Below are positions 15,401 through 27,058 of a DNA stretch of 64,000 bases, in pieces; within the stretch, counting starts at the first letter, position 1; the number at the start of each line of letters is the position of its first letter. This stretch comes from Wuchereria bancrofti (taxonomy: Eukaryota; Nematoda; Chromadorea; Rhabditida; Onchocercidae). The notes under the pieces were generated by a model that saw nothing but the letters and a program-made list of their open reading frames with translations, did no database searches and was not told the origin of the DNA. Both the position numbers and the translations under genes were made by a program. Location: the NCBI GenBank assembly GCA_005281725.1, contig SSBO01000014.1:1401292-1465291 (forward strand), read 5' to 3'.

Positions 15401-16317
15401 TAAAAACGCTTACTAACGAATATAACGGCTTAACAGAACTTGTAAGCATCATAAATTTATCGAAACATTGAAAAATTTCCAAAAGAAACTAATGACATGG
15501 GAAAATAAGCAAATGTGATAACGAGCACAAGTAATTGTTAAAAAACAAAAAACTTGAGAAAGTGAATGAAGTCAAACAAAAATTAAAATAATATTCTGCA
15601 TACCTTGCTGTGCTGCATCAAGAAAGTATATGCAGCGGAAAGAAAAATCGTAGATTGTTCAATTCCAATTTTGCTCAACGACTCTGCAACATTTTCCCGA
15701 GGTTCTTCTCCACTACTTAGTGTCACCGCACAATCAAACATCGCTATTACTAAATCTGTAAAATATATACAATTAGATTTTTCACTGTTATGCGATTTTT
15801 AAATCTCAAATGTGCCAACTAACAAACTAAAAATGATTAAATACAAATAAATGGTCAGGTAAATAATAATAACGAATAAGTAACAAAGAATTAGTCAGTT
15901 ATAAGACATAAGTAACAAACGGTGGTAAAAAAGTGATAAGCAAATAATAAATACATAAACGAATGATTACGAATTATAGATCCATGATGAACAGATATAT
16001 GAATAAACAAATACACACATAATAAATAAACGAATGATGAATAAATGATTAACTAATTTAGGAAGAAATAACAGTAGTAAATAAATAATTACAGATTAAT
16101 TAAATGAGATGGAAAATAGTGATAAATGATTATAACTGACTAGTAAGCATGGAATGAGTAAATAAACTATAAGTAAATGAATCGAGAAAATTCGAAACTT
16201 TTCCTCACAAATTTAATCATTTACTTATGGTAAAAATGATAAAACACACAAAAAGAACTTAAATTTCATTATTGCAATAAAATATTCAAAAGAATTACCT
16301 TCCAAACTTTGAACCAT
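495..16317 (-). CDS. MROH1: MROH1 orthologue (maestro HEAT-like repeat family member 1), 37 exons, complete
   Basis: Large alpha-solenoid HEAT-repeat protein of 1731 aa (human MROH1 is about 1640). The C. elegans MROH1 homologue HPO-27 has been reported as a lysosome fission factor, so a role at lysosomal membranes is inferred. Exons in transcript order: 16317-16299, 15755-15604, 15254-15117, 14670-14499, 14319-14111, 13901-13788, 13558-13415, 13247-13070, 11978-11865, 11479-11268, 10742-10626, 10239-10095, 9908-9717, 9519-9311, 8946-8704, 8507-8435, 8333-8239, 7852-7730, 7553-7474, 7220-7118, 6659-6543, 6113-6000, 5744-5609, 5502-5378, 5177-5025, 4871-4714, 4448-4235, 3946-3829, 3727-3522, 3264-3122, 3002-2903, 2809-2687, 2510-2397, 2150-2001, 1759-1622, 1263-1095, 580-495. 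Phases close at every junction and the frame ends in TAA at 497-495. Family landmarks are colinear with human MROH1: VPFLTDIL near residue 165, VLRHLLNSA near 405, GHERLRA in exon 22, LRPCFEK in exon 33, and LLKDHDIDVR near the C-terminus. No break or missing exon was found. Confidence 0.95.
4012..4074. repeat. near-perfect 29-bp hairpin in an MROH1 intron
   Basis: Arms 4012-4040 and 4045-4074 pair almost completely around a 4-base CGTA loop, with two mismatches and one bulged base. It lies between MROH1 exons 27 and 28. Confidence 0.85.
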
Positions 16318-16343
16318 TTTAAATCCTTTGCCAATTATTTCTT

Positions 16344-16364
16344 TCTGTACAAAAAAATCTGAAA
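16344..16364 (-). promoter_or_regulatory. candidate 5' acceptor (SL trans-splice or 5'UTR intron) of MROH1
   Basis: Two acceptor-like sites lie just upstream of the MROH1 ATG on the minus strand. One is GTACAG (16350-16345), leaving a 27-nt leader. The other is TTTCAG (16364-16359), leaving 41 nt. In a nematode such a site close to the start codon usually marks spliced-leader addition, but a 5'UTR intron would look the same. Confidence 0.45.
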
Positions 16365-19300
16365 TAGCAAACGAAAATGCTTTCCACTTTTTTTTAAATT
16401 TAATACACAACTGCTAACATACTCTTCAAGCATATCAAAGAGTTAAAATTCGTTTTCGAAAATTTGCTATTTTTTTCTTCGATCAATATATTATATTAAA
16501 CTAATTTCTTCAAGAAGGTTTTTTTTTTCTAATTTTTTCAATTCTGTCAGTTCAACAGATATGTGATATTTATATGAAGTGCTGGTAATTTCAGGAAAAA
16601 AAATCTCGAATATTGGATTAAGTGAAAATTATTTTCGCTGTGATTTTTGGTGAATTATAAATGAAAATTTCAAAAAAATTCCGTTAATGATTTGATAATT
16701 ACATCAGAATAAATCTATCATTTATCACCAAAAAAGAAACCAATCAATGGAAAAGACTGTCTTATATTCTACTTGTACTAATATTCATAATACATCTAAT
16801 TTTATCAACATAAAAGTAATTTTTTCTTTTTTGTTTTTTGTATAATCTAATTGTTATTTAAATCATATATCTCTCTTTAATTCACACTAAAGCAATAAAT
16901 TATTACTCCTTCGTAAAAATTAAATTTCACAAATTTAATTCAAACATCAAATTTCTTTCGTTCAATTTCTTTTTTTAAAAAGAAGACAAATTCATTCACC
17001 TTCAAATCGTATTACTATTACAAATCACTTTAATTCCTCTATATCTTTGTCACTCTCAATCTCTGTCACAGTAATAAATTATAGTTATTTCATCATTCTC
17101 TCAACCTCTCTCACAGCTGTCTCTCTAGCAGATACATTCCTTTTTTCTTCTCCATTACACACCTCAAACATTCTTTCGCCATTTTTCTCAATCTCTAATA
17201 TATTCACTGCACATTTAACTGTTTTCATCAATTTCCCTCGTCTCTCTAATTTTTACACAATCTCATGTTATCTTACACGTCTAACTGCTACTCTTCTCAA
17301 TTCCTAACGATCCCTGACCCCACAAGAAAGAGAGAGAGAGAGAAGAAAAAAAAAGCATATCACTTAGTAATTTTATCTATCAAATCTATATCAAAGAGAC
17401 CAATCAGAGGAGCATACCATGAACGAGCGAGCAAATTATGAAAATGTTAATCTTAACATGAAGATTTTCAAATAAAACAAATCATTTAACATTTTATTTT
17501 TCTTTTTATTATATGTCTCGCATTGTGTTACATGTGTGAGTAATTTATTATCATTAAAAATTACAAATAATTACATATCATAAAGAAAAAAAAAGAATAC
17601 ACGTATGCTACACGAATATAAAATTTAAATAAATCGAATGTACACATTGTTGCATTGTCTGCAAAATTATTCATAAATGATTTGGAATAAATTCACTGAT
17701 ATTGTATGAGGAAGTTAAAAAGTTTTTTCAATGTAATAAATTTGAATTAGAAAATGATTATACTTAAAAATTATGCTATAAATTTCATTTTCCATTTATA
17801 AATATTTTTATTAAAAATATATAGTCACTGATAAAATTTTTGTTTTTTTTTTTTAAAAAAAGAAATTAAGATTTATTTTCTATGTGTATGTTTGAAACAA
17901 TTTATAATTTTGATTGTGTCAAGCGTATATAGTGGTAACATTAATCAGATATCATGATAACGTAAGTTAACGTAATTTGTTTTAATTTCAGCTTTACATC
18001 TTTGTTTATTTTTTTCTCCGTTTTAATTCTTTTGATCAAATTAACTTTCAGTAAATTTCTTGATGATTATTTTAATATATCATAATCTGCTGTAATTTGA
18101 TTACAGAACTGAAATTAATAAGCAAATAATTAATTAACAGAAATTAAACTATTTAACAATTAAAAATTATCAATGTTAATTGATTTACTCCATTTTTTTT
18201 TTGCAAAGTAAAAAAACTTATAGGTTTGAAATTTTTGAAAAAAAAAGAAATGTGGTTTCAAATTATTACATCAAAAGTTTTTCCAAAATGTCAAAATAAA
18301 CTTTGCAACAATTTTTTTTGTTTACCCTTTTTCATCTATCTTATTATTTATTAAAAGCAAAAGAAAAAATAAAACAAAAAAGAAGAAAGAAAAAAAAAAG
18401 ACAATAGAAAAAAGACGAAATGACATTTATTGCTGCTAAACGTTGGTTGTCGATTTTCATATTTTCATTATTTCATCATAAGTTCTTCTTAAGAAAATTC
18501 CTTAAATTTTTCTATTCAAACAATCAATTTTACTAAAAAAAAAAGAAACGAAAAAAGCAAATTGCTGTGATTTGTTACCAAAAAAAAAAAAAGAAAAGAA
18601 AAGAAATTTCAAGACAAAAAAAATTTAATAATTGTCAGTTATTTTAAATAAAATTATTTAATTTATTTAAATGCAACAAAATAGATGAATTAAGCAAAAT
18701 TTTGCATCAATTTACATTTTGTTGCATTATAATAACGTTTTTTTCATTTTGTTTTTTCAGAAATGAATGAAAAGAATTGTTTAAAAGATCTATGTCTATG
18801 ACGTAAAGTTCTTATTAAATTTCAAGCTAAATTAGATTAAAATCAAATCGTAAAAAAAAACAATTGAATGAGAAGTTAAGTTATTTAAAGTTATTTATTT
18901 CGATATTTGAATATTTTGGAAAGATAACGTTCCTTATTAGCTTTTTTTTTAATAAAAGTTAGATTTAGAGCAAACTTTTATGATTGCCATTTTTTCTTAG
19001 TTCTTTAATCCTTTCATTTTTTATATGACGCGCAAATTTTTTTAAAGAAAGTGTTATTTTACTAAAATGCCTAACATTATTTGTTAATTTTAGATAGCAT
19101 ATCGATCAAGAATTTATTTCACAAAATGATTTGTTATTCATTACTTGTAATTACTTTGTTATATCAACTGCTTATTGTAGTTGTTTTAATTAATTATAAT
19201 TGCTTCATTAACTTTGATTATTTAGTTTTAACTTAAGTATATAGAAAAGAACAATTACTATAAATATATTTGTTATGCATTTCGAATTAATTAATGTTAA

Positions 19301-19949
19301 ATTTTCATTAATTGTTAACATTTAACATTTTATTAGTTGTTAGTAATTTATATATTTTGACAGTTTATAAGTCTTTGTTTAAATAATTTATATTAATCAA
19401 AATGGATTTGTTATTGTAAATAATAAATTCATTTTGATTAACATAAATTACGGAAAAGGATATATAATCAGTATTGGAAATAGGAAGGAATGAATGAATG
19501 AATGGGTGGAAGACAATAATGATTGACCGATTAATTGATTGATCGATTGGATAGATTATTGATTAGAACAGGTTTTTCGTATTATATACAAAATAATCAA
19601 ATAATCATTTGATTAATAATTTATTGAGATCATTTATTCTAATTATTGTTTCATTTAAATTTGATTTCAAGATCAATATTTATTGATTATCAAAAATAAC
19701 ATTCTAATTATTTTAGCTACTTCCAATTTAAAAATTTTTTCAAGTATTGGCTAAATTAAGTTTAGAAGTAATTAATTTGTTATTTAATTTTGATTACATT
19801 ACGAAAAAAAGTGTAAAATACTTTTTATTAATTACTGGCCAAAGTAAACAATAAAATTTTCAATATGTTTTTTTTAAAACCATAATTTGTTCATATTGAA
19901 ATAATTAAGAAATTTGCTTATTCTGCATTTCGAAAATTTTTAATTATTT
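16365..19949. other. intergenic region between divergent genes, no gene seen
   Basis: About 3.6 kb separating MROH1 (minus) from the first Ly-6-like gene (plus), so it must hold both promoters. It is A+T-rich with many T and A runs. It contains a short (GA)n tract at about 17328-17344, a pyrimidine-rich stretch at 17030-17310, and a degenerate GAAT/GATT repeat at about 19480-19560. No exon with coding similarity, tRNA or spliced-leader RNA gene was recognised on either strand. Confidence 0.6.
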
Positions 19950-19951
19950 AG
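19945..19951 (+). promoter_or_regulatory. candidate SL trans-splice acceptor of Ly-6-like gene A
   Basis: ATTTAG followed by GTGAAAT, 23 nt upstream of the ATG at 19975. The same TTTAG/GTGAAAT string precedes the paralogue at 23281, so the acceptor and start of the leader are conserved between the two genes. Confidence 0.5.
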
Positions 19952-19974
19952 GTGAAATAAAGTTTGCTAAAATA

Positions 19975-21168
19975 ATGATTGGCATAGTTTTGGTGACACT
20001 TTTGACATTATATATATTTGGAATTGAAATGGTTCTAGCAACGAGTTGCCATTTTTCTCGACCCAATCAAATTAGCCCGACGGGTTGGGTTGATCTGATT
20101 GATAAATGTAAGGAAGAATCAAACGATACAATTTGTTTTTCAGGCGTAAGTTTAGTAAAATTTTAAAGTAAATATCTTATAATAATATAAAAAAATTGTG
20201 AAGGAAATGAATAAATTTAAAACGAAAAATTATATAAATTTAAATGCAAATATAAATTTTTCATTTTTTATTTTTTTTTAAATATAAAAATTTATGGGAA
20301 ATTTTCTTGTTTAAAATTCAACTTAGATAATATAAAGTTTAAAAAAGAAAAGAAAAAATTGCAAAATTCGTTAATTAAAATTTATAAGGAACTGAATAAA
20401 GTTTATTCATTTGTTTATGTTTTACTTTTATTCGAGCTCAATTTATTATATCATCTTTTTATAGATATTTTCCTATTTGTTATTAAAATAGTTATTCAAA
20501 TTATTAATTAAGAACTTTAATTTTTAAAAAAAACAAAAATAATTTTTATAAATTGATTAAAATTTATAAGGAACAGAATAAAGTTTATTCATTTGTTTAT
20601 GTTTTTACTTTTATTTAAGCTAAATTTATTCTTTCATATTTTTATAGATATTTTTCCATTTGTTATTAAAATTATTCTTTAAATTATTGATTAAAAATTT
20701 TAATTTTTTATTTTCAGTATAATTCACGTGTTGCATATTATCACGAAGCAGTTGGTTGGTGGCGAGTATTGCATAGTGAAAATGAATGCTTTACCAAACA
20801 ATATGTCAGTTTTTTTTTTTATAAATTTTAGTTTAAAAATTACACAATTTATCATTGACCATATTTTATTTTTCAAATTTTATAATTTAAATGAAAATTT
20901 AGTTAATCATTTTACTATATCTAACATAATTCAAATTTATTTAATAATTTTTTATTAATTTAATTTTCAGTTACGCAAAAAATTGGCTTGTAAAAGTGAT
21001 CAAGGAACACCAGAAGAAGGTTGCTATCGAGATAAAACACATTACAAGAATTTTTTCCTTTGTTGGTGTACGGGGTCAAAGTGCAATACAAGGGAAAAGA
21101 TAACACAAATTTACAAAAAAAATAATACATTATTTGTTGTAGGTGGTGATTGCAAGCCATTTGTTTGA
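19975..21168 (+). CDS. secreted ten-cysteine Ly-6/uPAR-like protein A
   Basis: Three exons, 19975-20145, 20718-20804 and 20971-21168, all joined in phase 0, encode 151 aa. Residues 1-22 form a hydrophobic signal peptide ending near VLA. The mature chain has ten cysteines (25, 44, 54, 81, 93, 104, 117, 119, 124, 147). The C-terminal CWCTGSKCN pattern (C-x-C-x4-C-N) is typical of Ly-6/uPAR three-finger-like proteins. No GPI-type hydrophobic tail is seen, so the product is probably secreted. Function is unknown. The gene at 23281 is a tandem paralogue sharing exon layout, intron phase and the cysteine series. The start is the first ATG after a TTTAG acceptor. Intron 1 contains a 182-bp-offset tandem duplication. 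The Ly-6 assignment rests on pattern only, and another nematode cysteine-rich family is possible. Confidence 0.8.
20374..20710. repeat. tandem duplication inside intron 1 of Ly-6-like gene A
   Basis: A segment starting at 20374 recurs at 20556 (offset 182 bp) with scattered substitutions and small indels. Both copies contain a stretch reading AATAAAGTTTATTCATTTG and both run for about 150 bases. The second copy reaches almost to the exon 2 acceptor at 20717. Confidence 0.8.
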
Positions 21169-21514
21169 AATTTTGAAATCTGAAACAGAATTTATTAAAT
21201 TATTTATTTGAATGAAACATATTTGTAATTCAAAATGATTCAGTTAAAAATTTGAATTAAATATGTTTGCTAGTTGAAATATTAATGTATAAAATTGAAA
21301 TTGTGTATAAAATTGAAGATTTTTTGCAATACCTATAAAAATTGTTTATTTAACACAGTATGCAATTTGAATGAATTTTAATTCATTTTTAAAGTAGTAA
21401 TTATTAATTCATTAGAAAGTTGAACAAAAATTTTCTTTCTTCAAAAGGAAATATTTTTTGTTTGATTAACAAAATTTTTTAATGTTTTTTGATCAAATTT
21501 TCGATACATAATGG

Positions 21515-21520
21515 AATAAA
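21515..21520 (+). terminator. candidate poly(A) signal of Ly-6-like gene A
   Basis: First AATAAA found downstream of the stop at 21168, about 350 nt away. In DNA this A+T-rich the motif alone is weak evidence. Confidence 0.4.
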
Positions 21521-23260
21521 TAAAAATATATATATAATTCTTTACTTTCAATTTTTTTTTTGCTTTTTTTTAAATATTTTGGTTTGTGAACTTTTAAAAT
21601 AATAAAAAACTTTCTAGGCAATTTACAATTCACGATTGCTTTCTTAAGATTAAAACATTTTTGCTGTTATTTACCTAATTACTCATTAACTTAATCCAGT
21701 ATTTTAATTTTTCCTTTTTACTTTTTATTAACCATTCTTTTTATTCACCGTTTCACAGAACGTAGTATTAATTTATATTTTAAATAAGACAAACATGAAA
21801 TACACACAATTAATTATTTGCTTTTTTAATTTACATTTTAAATATTGTGTTTTTAATTTATATTAATTTATCTTTTAGACGAGACAAACAGAAATTAAAT
21901 AATAATTAAAATTATGATGCTTCCATAATTATATATTTAGTAATTCGTTGAATTAATTCAATAATTCATTCATTTAAAATAATTAAAATATAAACCAATA
22001 ACAAATCGTATTGCTTTATATTTAAAATTGAATAAAAAAGAAAGAAATATATTTTAATATAATTTTTCTCTCTTACTGCAAAAAAAAGAGCAAAAAATGA
22101 ATAAAAATGTAAGACAAAACATTTTCAATTGAAATGAAATGATTCACTTAAAATTTCATTTTTTCATGGAATATTTTTAATTTTAATCATAAAATATATA
22201 TATTTTATACTGTCTATAATGTTTAATTTTATTCATCATTAAATGCAAAAAAAAAAAAAGAAATTTTAAAAAGTAAAAAAATCGAAAAATAAAAAATAAA
22301 ACGAGTGAATCAATGTGAATTGAATGATTTTAGCAGAAAGTTTTTCGTTGATTTCTGTTAGCACTATGAGAAAAATATTTAAAAATATTTAATTTTTCTC
22401 ATTGTCATATTTCAATCCTTACATTCATTCTTTTTTGTTTTTGTTTTTTTCTCTTTTTTTTTGTATTTTTTTCAGCCTAAAATTTTTATTTTTTTTTTTG
22501 TCTGAACTTTATTTAAGAAATTTGTATTTTTAACAGTCTTTAAGAAGCAGTAAGTGCTTATTGGTTTGTCATTTGCTTTTTTTTTAATATAAAAAAAAAA
22601 TGAAAAAGAATGAAGAGAAAATGAGGGAAATCAGCGAAAAGGAATTTATTTGTTCGCCTTTTTTTCAAAAAGAAAAAAAATAGTTTTTTTTTTCTTTCTT
22701 ATTTTTTGTTTTATTTTGGTGTGAAGAAAAAATTCAAATTGGTTAGGTATTAAATGATTTAATGATATAATTAAATTTCAAATTTTGTTTTAATCAATTA
22801 GTTTCGTATTTATTTTACTAAGATGCATTAAATGATTTGTCTTTTTCTTCTTTTTTTTTTAATGATCGAACAATATTATGAAGTATTATTGTTACAATTT
22901 ATTTCAATTTCATTTTTCTGTATGAATAAGCTCAAAAAAAAACTTTTTAATGTTCAAATTATTTGTGATCATATAGTAATTTTTTTTTTAATGAAATTAT
23001 TTTAATCAAATATTTTACATAGGATTAAATTATATTTATTTGCTATATGTTAATGATTAATCGATTTCGTTTTTTTTTTTCATAGTATATTAAAATAGTT
23101 GTATAACATTTAATAATTTAATTTCTAGTATATTTCATGTATTAATCGATCCATTGTGGCTAAAAAAAAATTGTTTTGATAATAAATTGCTAAATATTAT
23201 TAAACTTATTATACGATAAAGTATTGTGAAGTTTGAATAGAAATATAAATATTAATTAAA
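21521..23260. other. intergenic region, no gene seen
   Basis: Spacer between the two tandem Ly-6-like genes. It is dominated by A and T runs (for example around 22430-22700). No coding exon or RNA gene was recognised. The distance is larger than normal spacing inside a nematode operon, so the two genes probably have separate promoters. Confidence 0.55.
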
Positions 23261-23266
23261 TTATTA

Positions 23267-23273
23267 AATTTAG
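23267..23273 (+). promoter_or_regulatory. candidate SL trans-splice acceptor of Ly-6-like gene B
   Basis: AATTTAG followed by GTGAAAT and directly by the ATG at 23281, giving a 7-nt leader. The matching string upstream of the paralogue at 19975 supports this as the true 5' acceptor. Confidence 0.5.
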
Positions 23274-23280
23274 GTGAAAT

Positions 23281-24513
23281 ATGAAAATAATGAATAATTC
23301 AATTATTTATGTGACACTATTACTATTTATTAGTGTCAATTATACTGTATCATTATTCTGTTATATGGTACATTGGGATGCATATTCATCATTTACGGAA
23401 AAAGTTTATAAATGCAATGATGACGAAGAATTTTGTGCATCTTTGGTACTTTTTTTTAATTTTAATAATTTAAACCTAATAATTAAAAATTAAATTGATT
23501 GAAAAGTTAGGTAAATATTATATATAAGGAATTGATATTTAACAAATTTTATTATCATTAAATTTAGCTTAACATTAATTCAATTAATTTGTTAAATTTT
23601 TTTTATAATGACAGTTTTTTTAGAAATATTTTTTGTTGACTTGCAAAATTTTTTTTTTAAATTGTTAATGCTTAAAATGTATGTATATTATTAAGGAAAA
23701 TAAATAAATTTGAAAAAAAAAGAAATAAATTGATCAAATGATATTTGAGTAATATATAATTTATGTAAATTACAAAAAATTGATTTGAAAAAAATTTTTA
23801 TTTACTTACTTTTTTTCTCTTCTTTTCTAAATAAACAATTACATTCTTTGTAGTACGATCGAGGTGCTGAAACTTGGTATCTTCGAGCAATACCATTGGA
23901 TAAGAAATGTTATTCTACCGCTGAGGTACAATTAATCATATTTGTTATTTAAATTTAAATTATTATTATTATACGTATCACAAAAGATTTGTGTCATAAC
24001 ATTAAAAATGAATTGATTGATTAAAAAGCAAAAAAATTAATTAATTAATAATATTTGAAAAAAAAAATTGATCAATGATATTTGAGTATTATGTAATTTA
24101 TGCAAATTACATGACATATATAATTATATATTTTCAGTTAAAAAGTAGAATAAACTGCAGCACAGATATATTCAATGAAGGTTGTTTCATGGATCCACGT
24201 TATAATACGTATGAACGTAGCACGTCAAAATTACCGGTTTGCATTTGCAAAGGTAATTATTGTAATACGCAAGAAAAAATTGAAAATATATGGTTGGAGC
24301 AAAATATTTACAAATTTCATGATCCTGAAAATTGTTATGAAAAATCGAGCAAAAAAGATTCAATTATGGAAGCTTTAACATCTGATAGTAGTATAGCATT
24401 AACTAAAATTATTACCACAACCAAATTATTGAAATCGAAGCAGGAAAAAGCAACAAGAACTACCAAAAAAATAGAATTAACTACGACAACAACAACAACA
24501 ACAACAACAACTG

Positions 24514-24549
<36 letters not shown>

Positions 24550-25103
24550 TAGAAATATCGGAATCAAGTACAGAAGCAATAACAAGTACTGAAGAAAAGT
24601 TAGAATTAAATATTGAAACAACAAAAAGTGCTGCAAAAATGTTGGAATCAAGTACTGAAGAATCAGAATCAACCACAGAATCAACAACAACTGCTACAGA
24701 ATCAGAATTGGAATCAGAATCAACTACGGAATCAACAACAACTGCTACAGAATCAGAATTGGAATCAGAATCAACCACAGAATCAACAATAATTGCTAAA
24801 AAATTAGAATTTGAATCAGAATCGACTATGGAATCAACAACAACTGCTACAGAATCAGAATTAGAATCAGAATCAACCACAGAATCAACAATAACTGCTA
24901 CAGAATCAGAATCAGATACAACTACAACTGCTACGGAAAAGTCGAAATTAATTTCAAATTTAACAGCAACTACAGCAAAATTATCAGAATCAAATGAGGC
25001 AACAAAAACAACTGCTAAAGGAACATTTGAAATAGGTCATGATGGAATAATAAATAGTACAGAATTTCCAGAATTTACTTTCAAAAAAACAAAACATGCC
25101 TGA
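23281..25103 (+). CDS. secreted Ly-6/uPAR-like protein B with Thr/Ser/Glu-rich mucin-like tail
   Basis: Three exons, 23281-23445, 23854-23925 and 24138-25103, all joined in phase 0, encode 400 aa. Residues 1-24 are a signal peptide. Ten cysteines (27, 45, 52, 74, 86, 95, 114, 116, 121, 145) follow the same series as the paralogue at 19975, including CICKGNYCN. Exon 3 then continues past the cysteine domain for about 250 residues of Thr, Ser, Glu and Ala with runs of Thr and a 17-residue repeat (about TESELESESTTESTTTA). The tail has no cysteine and no C-terminal hydrophobic segment. Such tails are typically heavily O-glycosylated in secreted mucin-like proteins; that role is inferred. The tail is absent from gene A, so it was gained or lost after duplication. 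The opposite-strand open frame over the tail is a repeat artefact. Confidence 0.8.
24481..24549 (+). repeat. ACA/ACT microsatellite coding poly-Thr
   Basis: Runs of ACA then ACT codons inside exon 3 of the mucin-like gene encode Thr runs interrupted by one Ala. As a triplet repeat it can change length without shifting frame, so its size may vary between individuals. Confidence 0.9.
24696..24915 (+). repeat. 51-bp coding tandem repeat (17-residue units)
   Basis: Units begin at 24696, 24747, 24798, 24849 and 24900, each 51 bp. The first, second and fourth encode near-identical TESELESES-type blocks, the third is diverged (KKLEFESES), and the fifth is partial. A degenerate earlier copy lies at about 24655-24695. 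Confidence 0.9.
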
Positions 25104-25354
25104 AAATGATAATTGGAATGAGATTAGAAAAATATTCGAAACTGTTTCTTTTTCTTTTTCTTTTTTTGTCTCACATATCATCTTGATCATAAATCTTGGC
25201 TACAATTATTATTAGCAAAAGAAAGCTGTAAGTAAATTAAAATAATTTCAAAATCATTTTCAGTTTGGAAAGTAAAAAAGAAATGCAAACTTACTGTGTT
25301 GTTGAAAAGTTTAATATTGTCTTTATGATCATTTTTTTTCAAAAAAAAAAAGCA

Positions 25355-25360
25355 AATAAA
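25355..25360 (+). terminator. candidate poly(A) signal of Ly-6-like gene B
   Basis: First AATAAA downstream of the stop at 25103, about 250 nt away; another lies at 25420. Support is by motif and position only. Confidence 0.35.
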
Positions 25361-25425
25361 TAAATAATCTGTGAATTTTTTGAACACTGTAATCAAACCA
25401 AGAAATGGTTAACTTGATCAATAAA

Positions 25426-26816
25426 AATTAAAATTTTTCAAATATGCTAAAATTTGAATTTGGTTCATTTGATTCACTCAACACAGTCCATCAACTTTAT
25501 TGACTTTACTAATGATAGAATAAAAATGACGTAATAAAAGTATAAATTAAGAAAAAAAAGTCATATCAAAAAAAGTTTTAAGTTTTCAATTTAATATTTT
25601 TTATGCCTTAGCAACGAAAGATTGATAATTATGACTAATTTTTGCTAATATAAATTGATTTTCTCCTTGTTCATTATCAACTGATTTGTTATCATCAGTT
25701 AATATTCTTCCTTTTCTAACAAATAATTTAGTCAATTTGCGAACGGAAAAGTTAAAATTATTAGTGAATTCTTCAATCTATTGTTATCATTTTGATAAAC
25801 TTACAGAAAAACAAATGTTAACAAATAGGATTAAATGATTCCATGCTAAATTGAACTAAAATAAAGATAGTAATAATTCCATTAATATTACTGTTCGTAG
25901 TTTTATTTATTTCGATTAACAATAATAATAATAATTAGCATAATTAAATCTGTAATTACCATTAATGCAACTATGTAATAAATATTAACACTGATACAGC
26001 ATTCCTTATCAATAATTTTAACTAACAATTGAATTGACTAATTCATTAATTCCTAAACACATAAACAATAAACATAACTAATTCGGGATGTATTAAAGAA
26101 AAATAATTTTTGACAAGAAATATTTAATTGCAATTTTTAATCATTGATAAAAGTTGATAAATTTGATAATGGTTTATTACATTTTTAGTCACAAAACCTT
26201 GTCAATTTATGCAAGAATAAAAATTAGAACAAAATTAACTTGAATTTTTTAACCAATAATTTAAATTAAAAGATTTAAGAATTATTTTTGTTGATAAATT
26301 GAGAAATGTGAAAAAAGGGAAATTTACAAATGAATACAATGCAGAAAATGGTTATGAATATTTGATATTAACAATTAGCAAAAGTATTTGACCAGAAACT
26401 ATTTTTCTTGTTCAAAGTTTTTTTTTTTATTTAGAAATTTTCCCCTAACTTTTCGAAATGTTTGTTAATTCCTACGTCAATGTATAAATGTTTGAAAAAA
26501 TATTTATTATTATCATTATTATTAAGTTATTACTTATTATTGTTGTTATTATTATTATTATTTTATTTTTATTATTGTTATTATTAATCACTGTTAATCA
26601 TTTAGCATTGTTGAAGCTTAAATATGTTGCAAAAAAGATTTTATAAATGCTTAGATTAAACGGAGAGATAAGAAAAAGAAAAGAAAAGTAAGCAATTTAA
26701 TAATTTCAATTTTTCGCCTACATTAAATTTTACAAACAATAATTTTTTACAGTACTCAAATGATCCGTTTATGATTTAAATCAAAAAAAAAGTACCAATG
26801 TTAGCTTATTAAATAA
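25426..26816. other. intergenic region between convergent genes
   Basis: Region between the 3' ends of the mucin-like gene (plus) and the SLC19 gene (minus). It holds an ATT-type microsatellite at about 26504-26590 and otherwise A+T-rich sequence. No exon was recognised. Confidence 0.55.
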
Positions 26817-26822
26817 TTTATT
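26817..26822 (-). terminator. candidate poly(A) signal of the SLC19 gene
   Basis: AATAAA on the minus strand about 240 nt downstream of the SLC19 stop codon at 27059-27061. It is the nearest copy I found. Confidence 0.35.
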
Positions 26823-27058
26823 CCTTGACCATTCATTTCCTTTAAAAATATTTTTGCTTAATTTGAAATTAATTCTAAAATGATTTGCTAAATATTAATT
26901 AACTATGCATAACGAAAATGCCAAAATAAGAAAAACTTAAATGCAGCAATTAAAAAGTCTTACTGCAAATCTGCAAATCAAAATTGATCTTCATCATTCA
27001 TTATCAGTTATCAGTAATATTAACACTGTTATCAACATTATCATCAATATATTCGTCC

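Noticed and set aside
24335..24880. 181-codon open frame on the minus strand rich in Val/Ser/Asp
   Set aside because: It is the mirror of the Thr/Ser/Glu repeat in the real plus-strand exon; simple triplet repeats keep all frames open.
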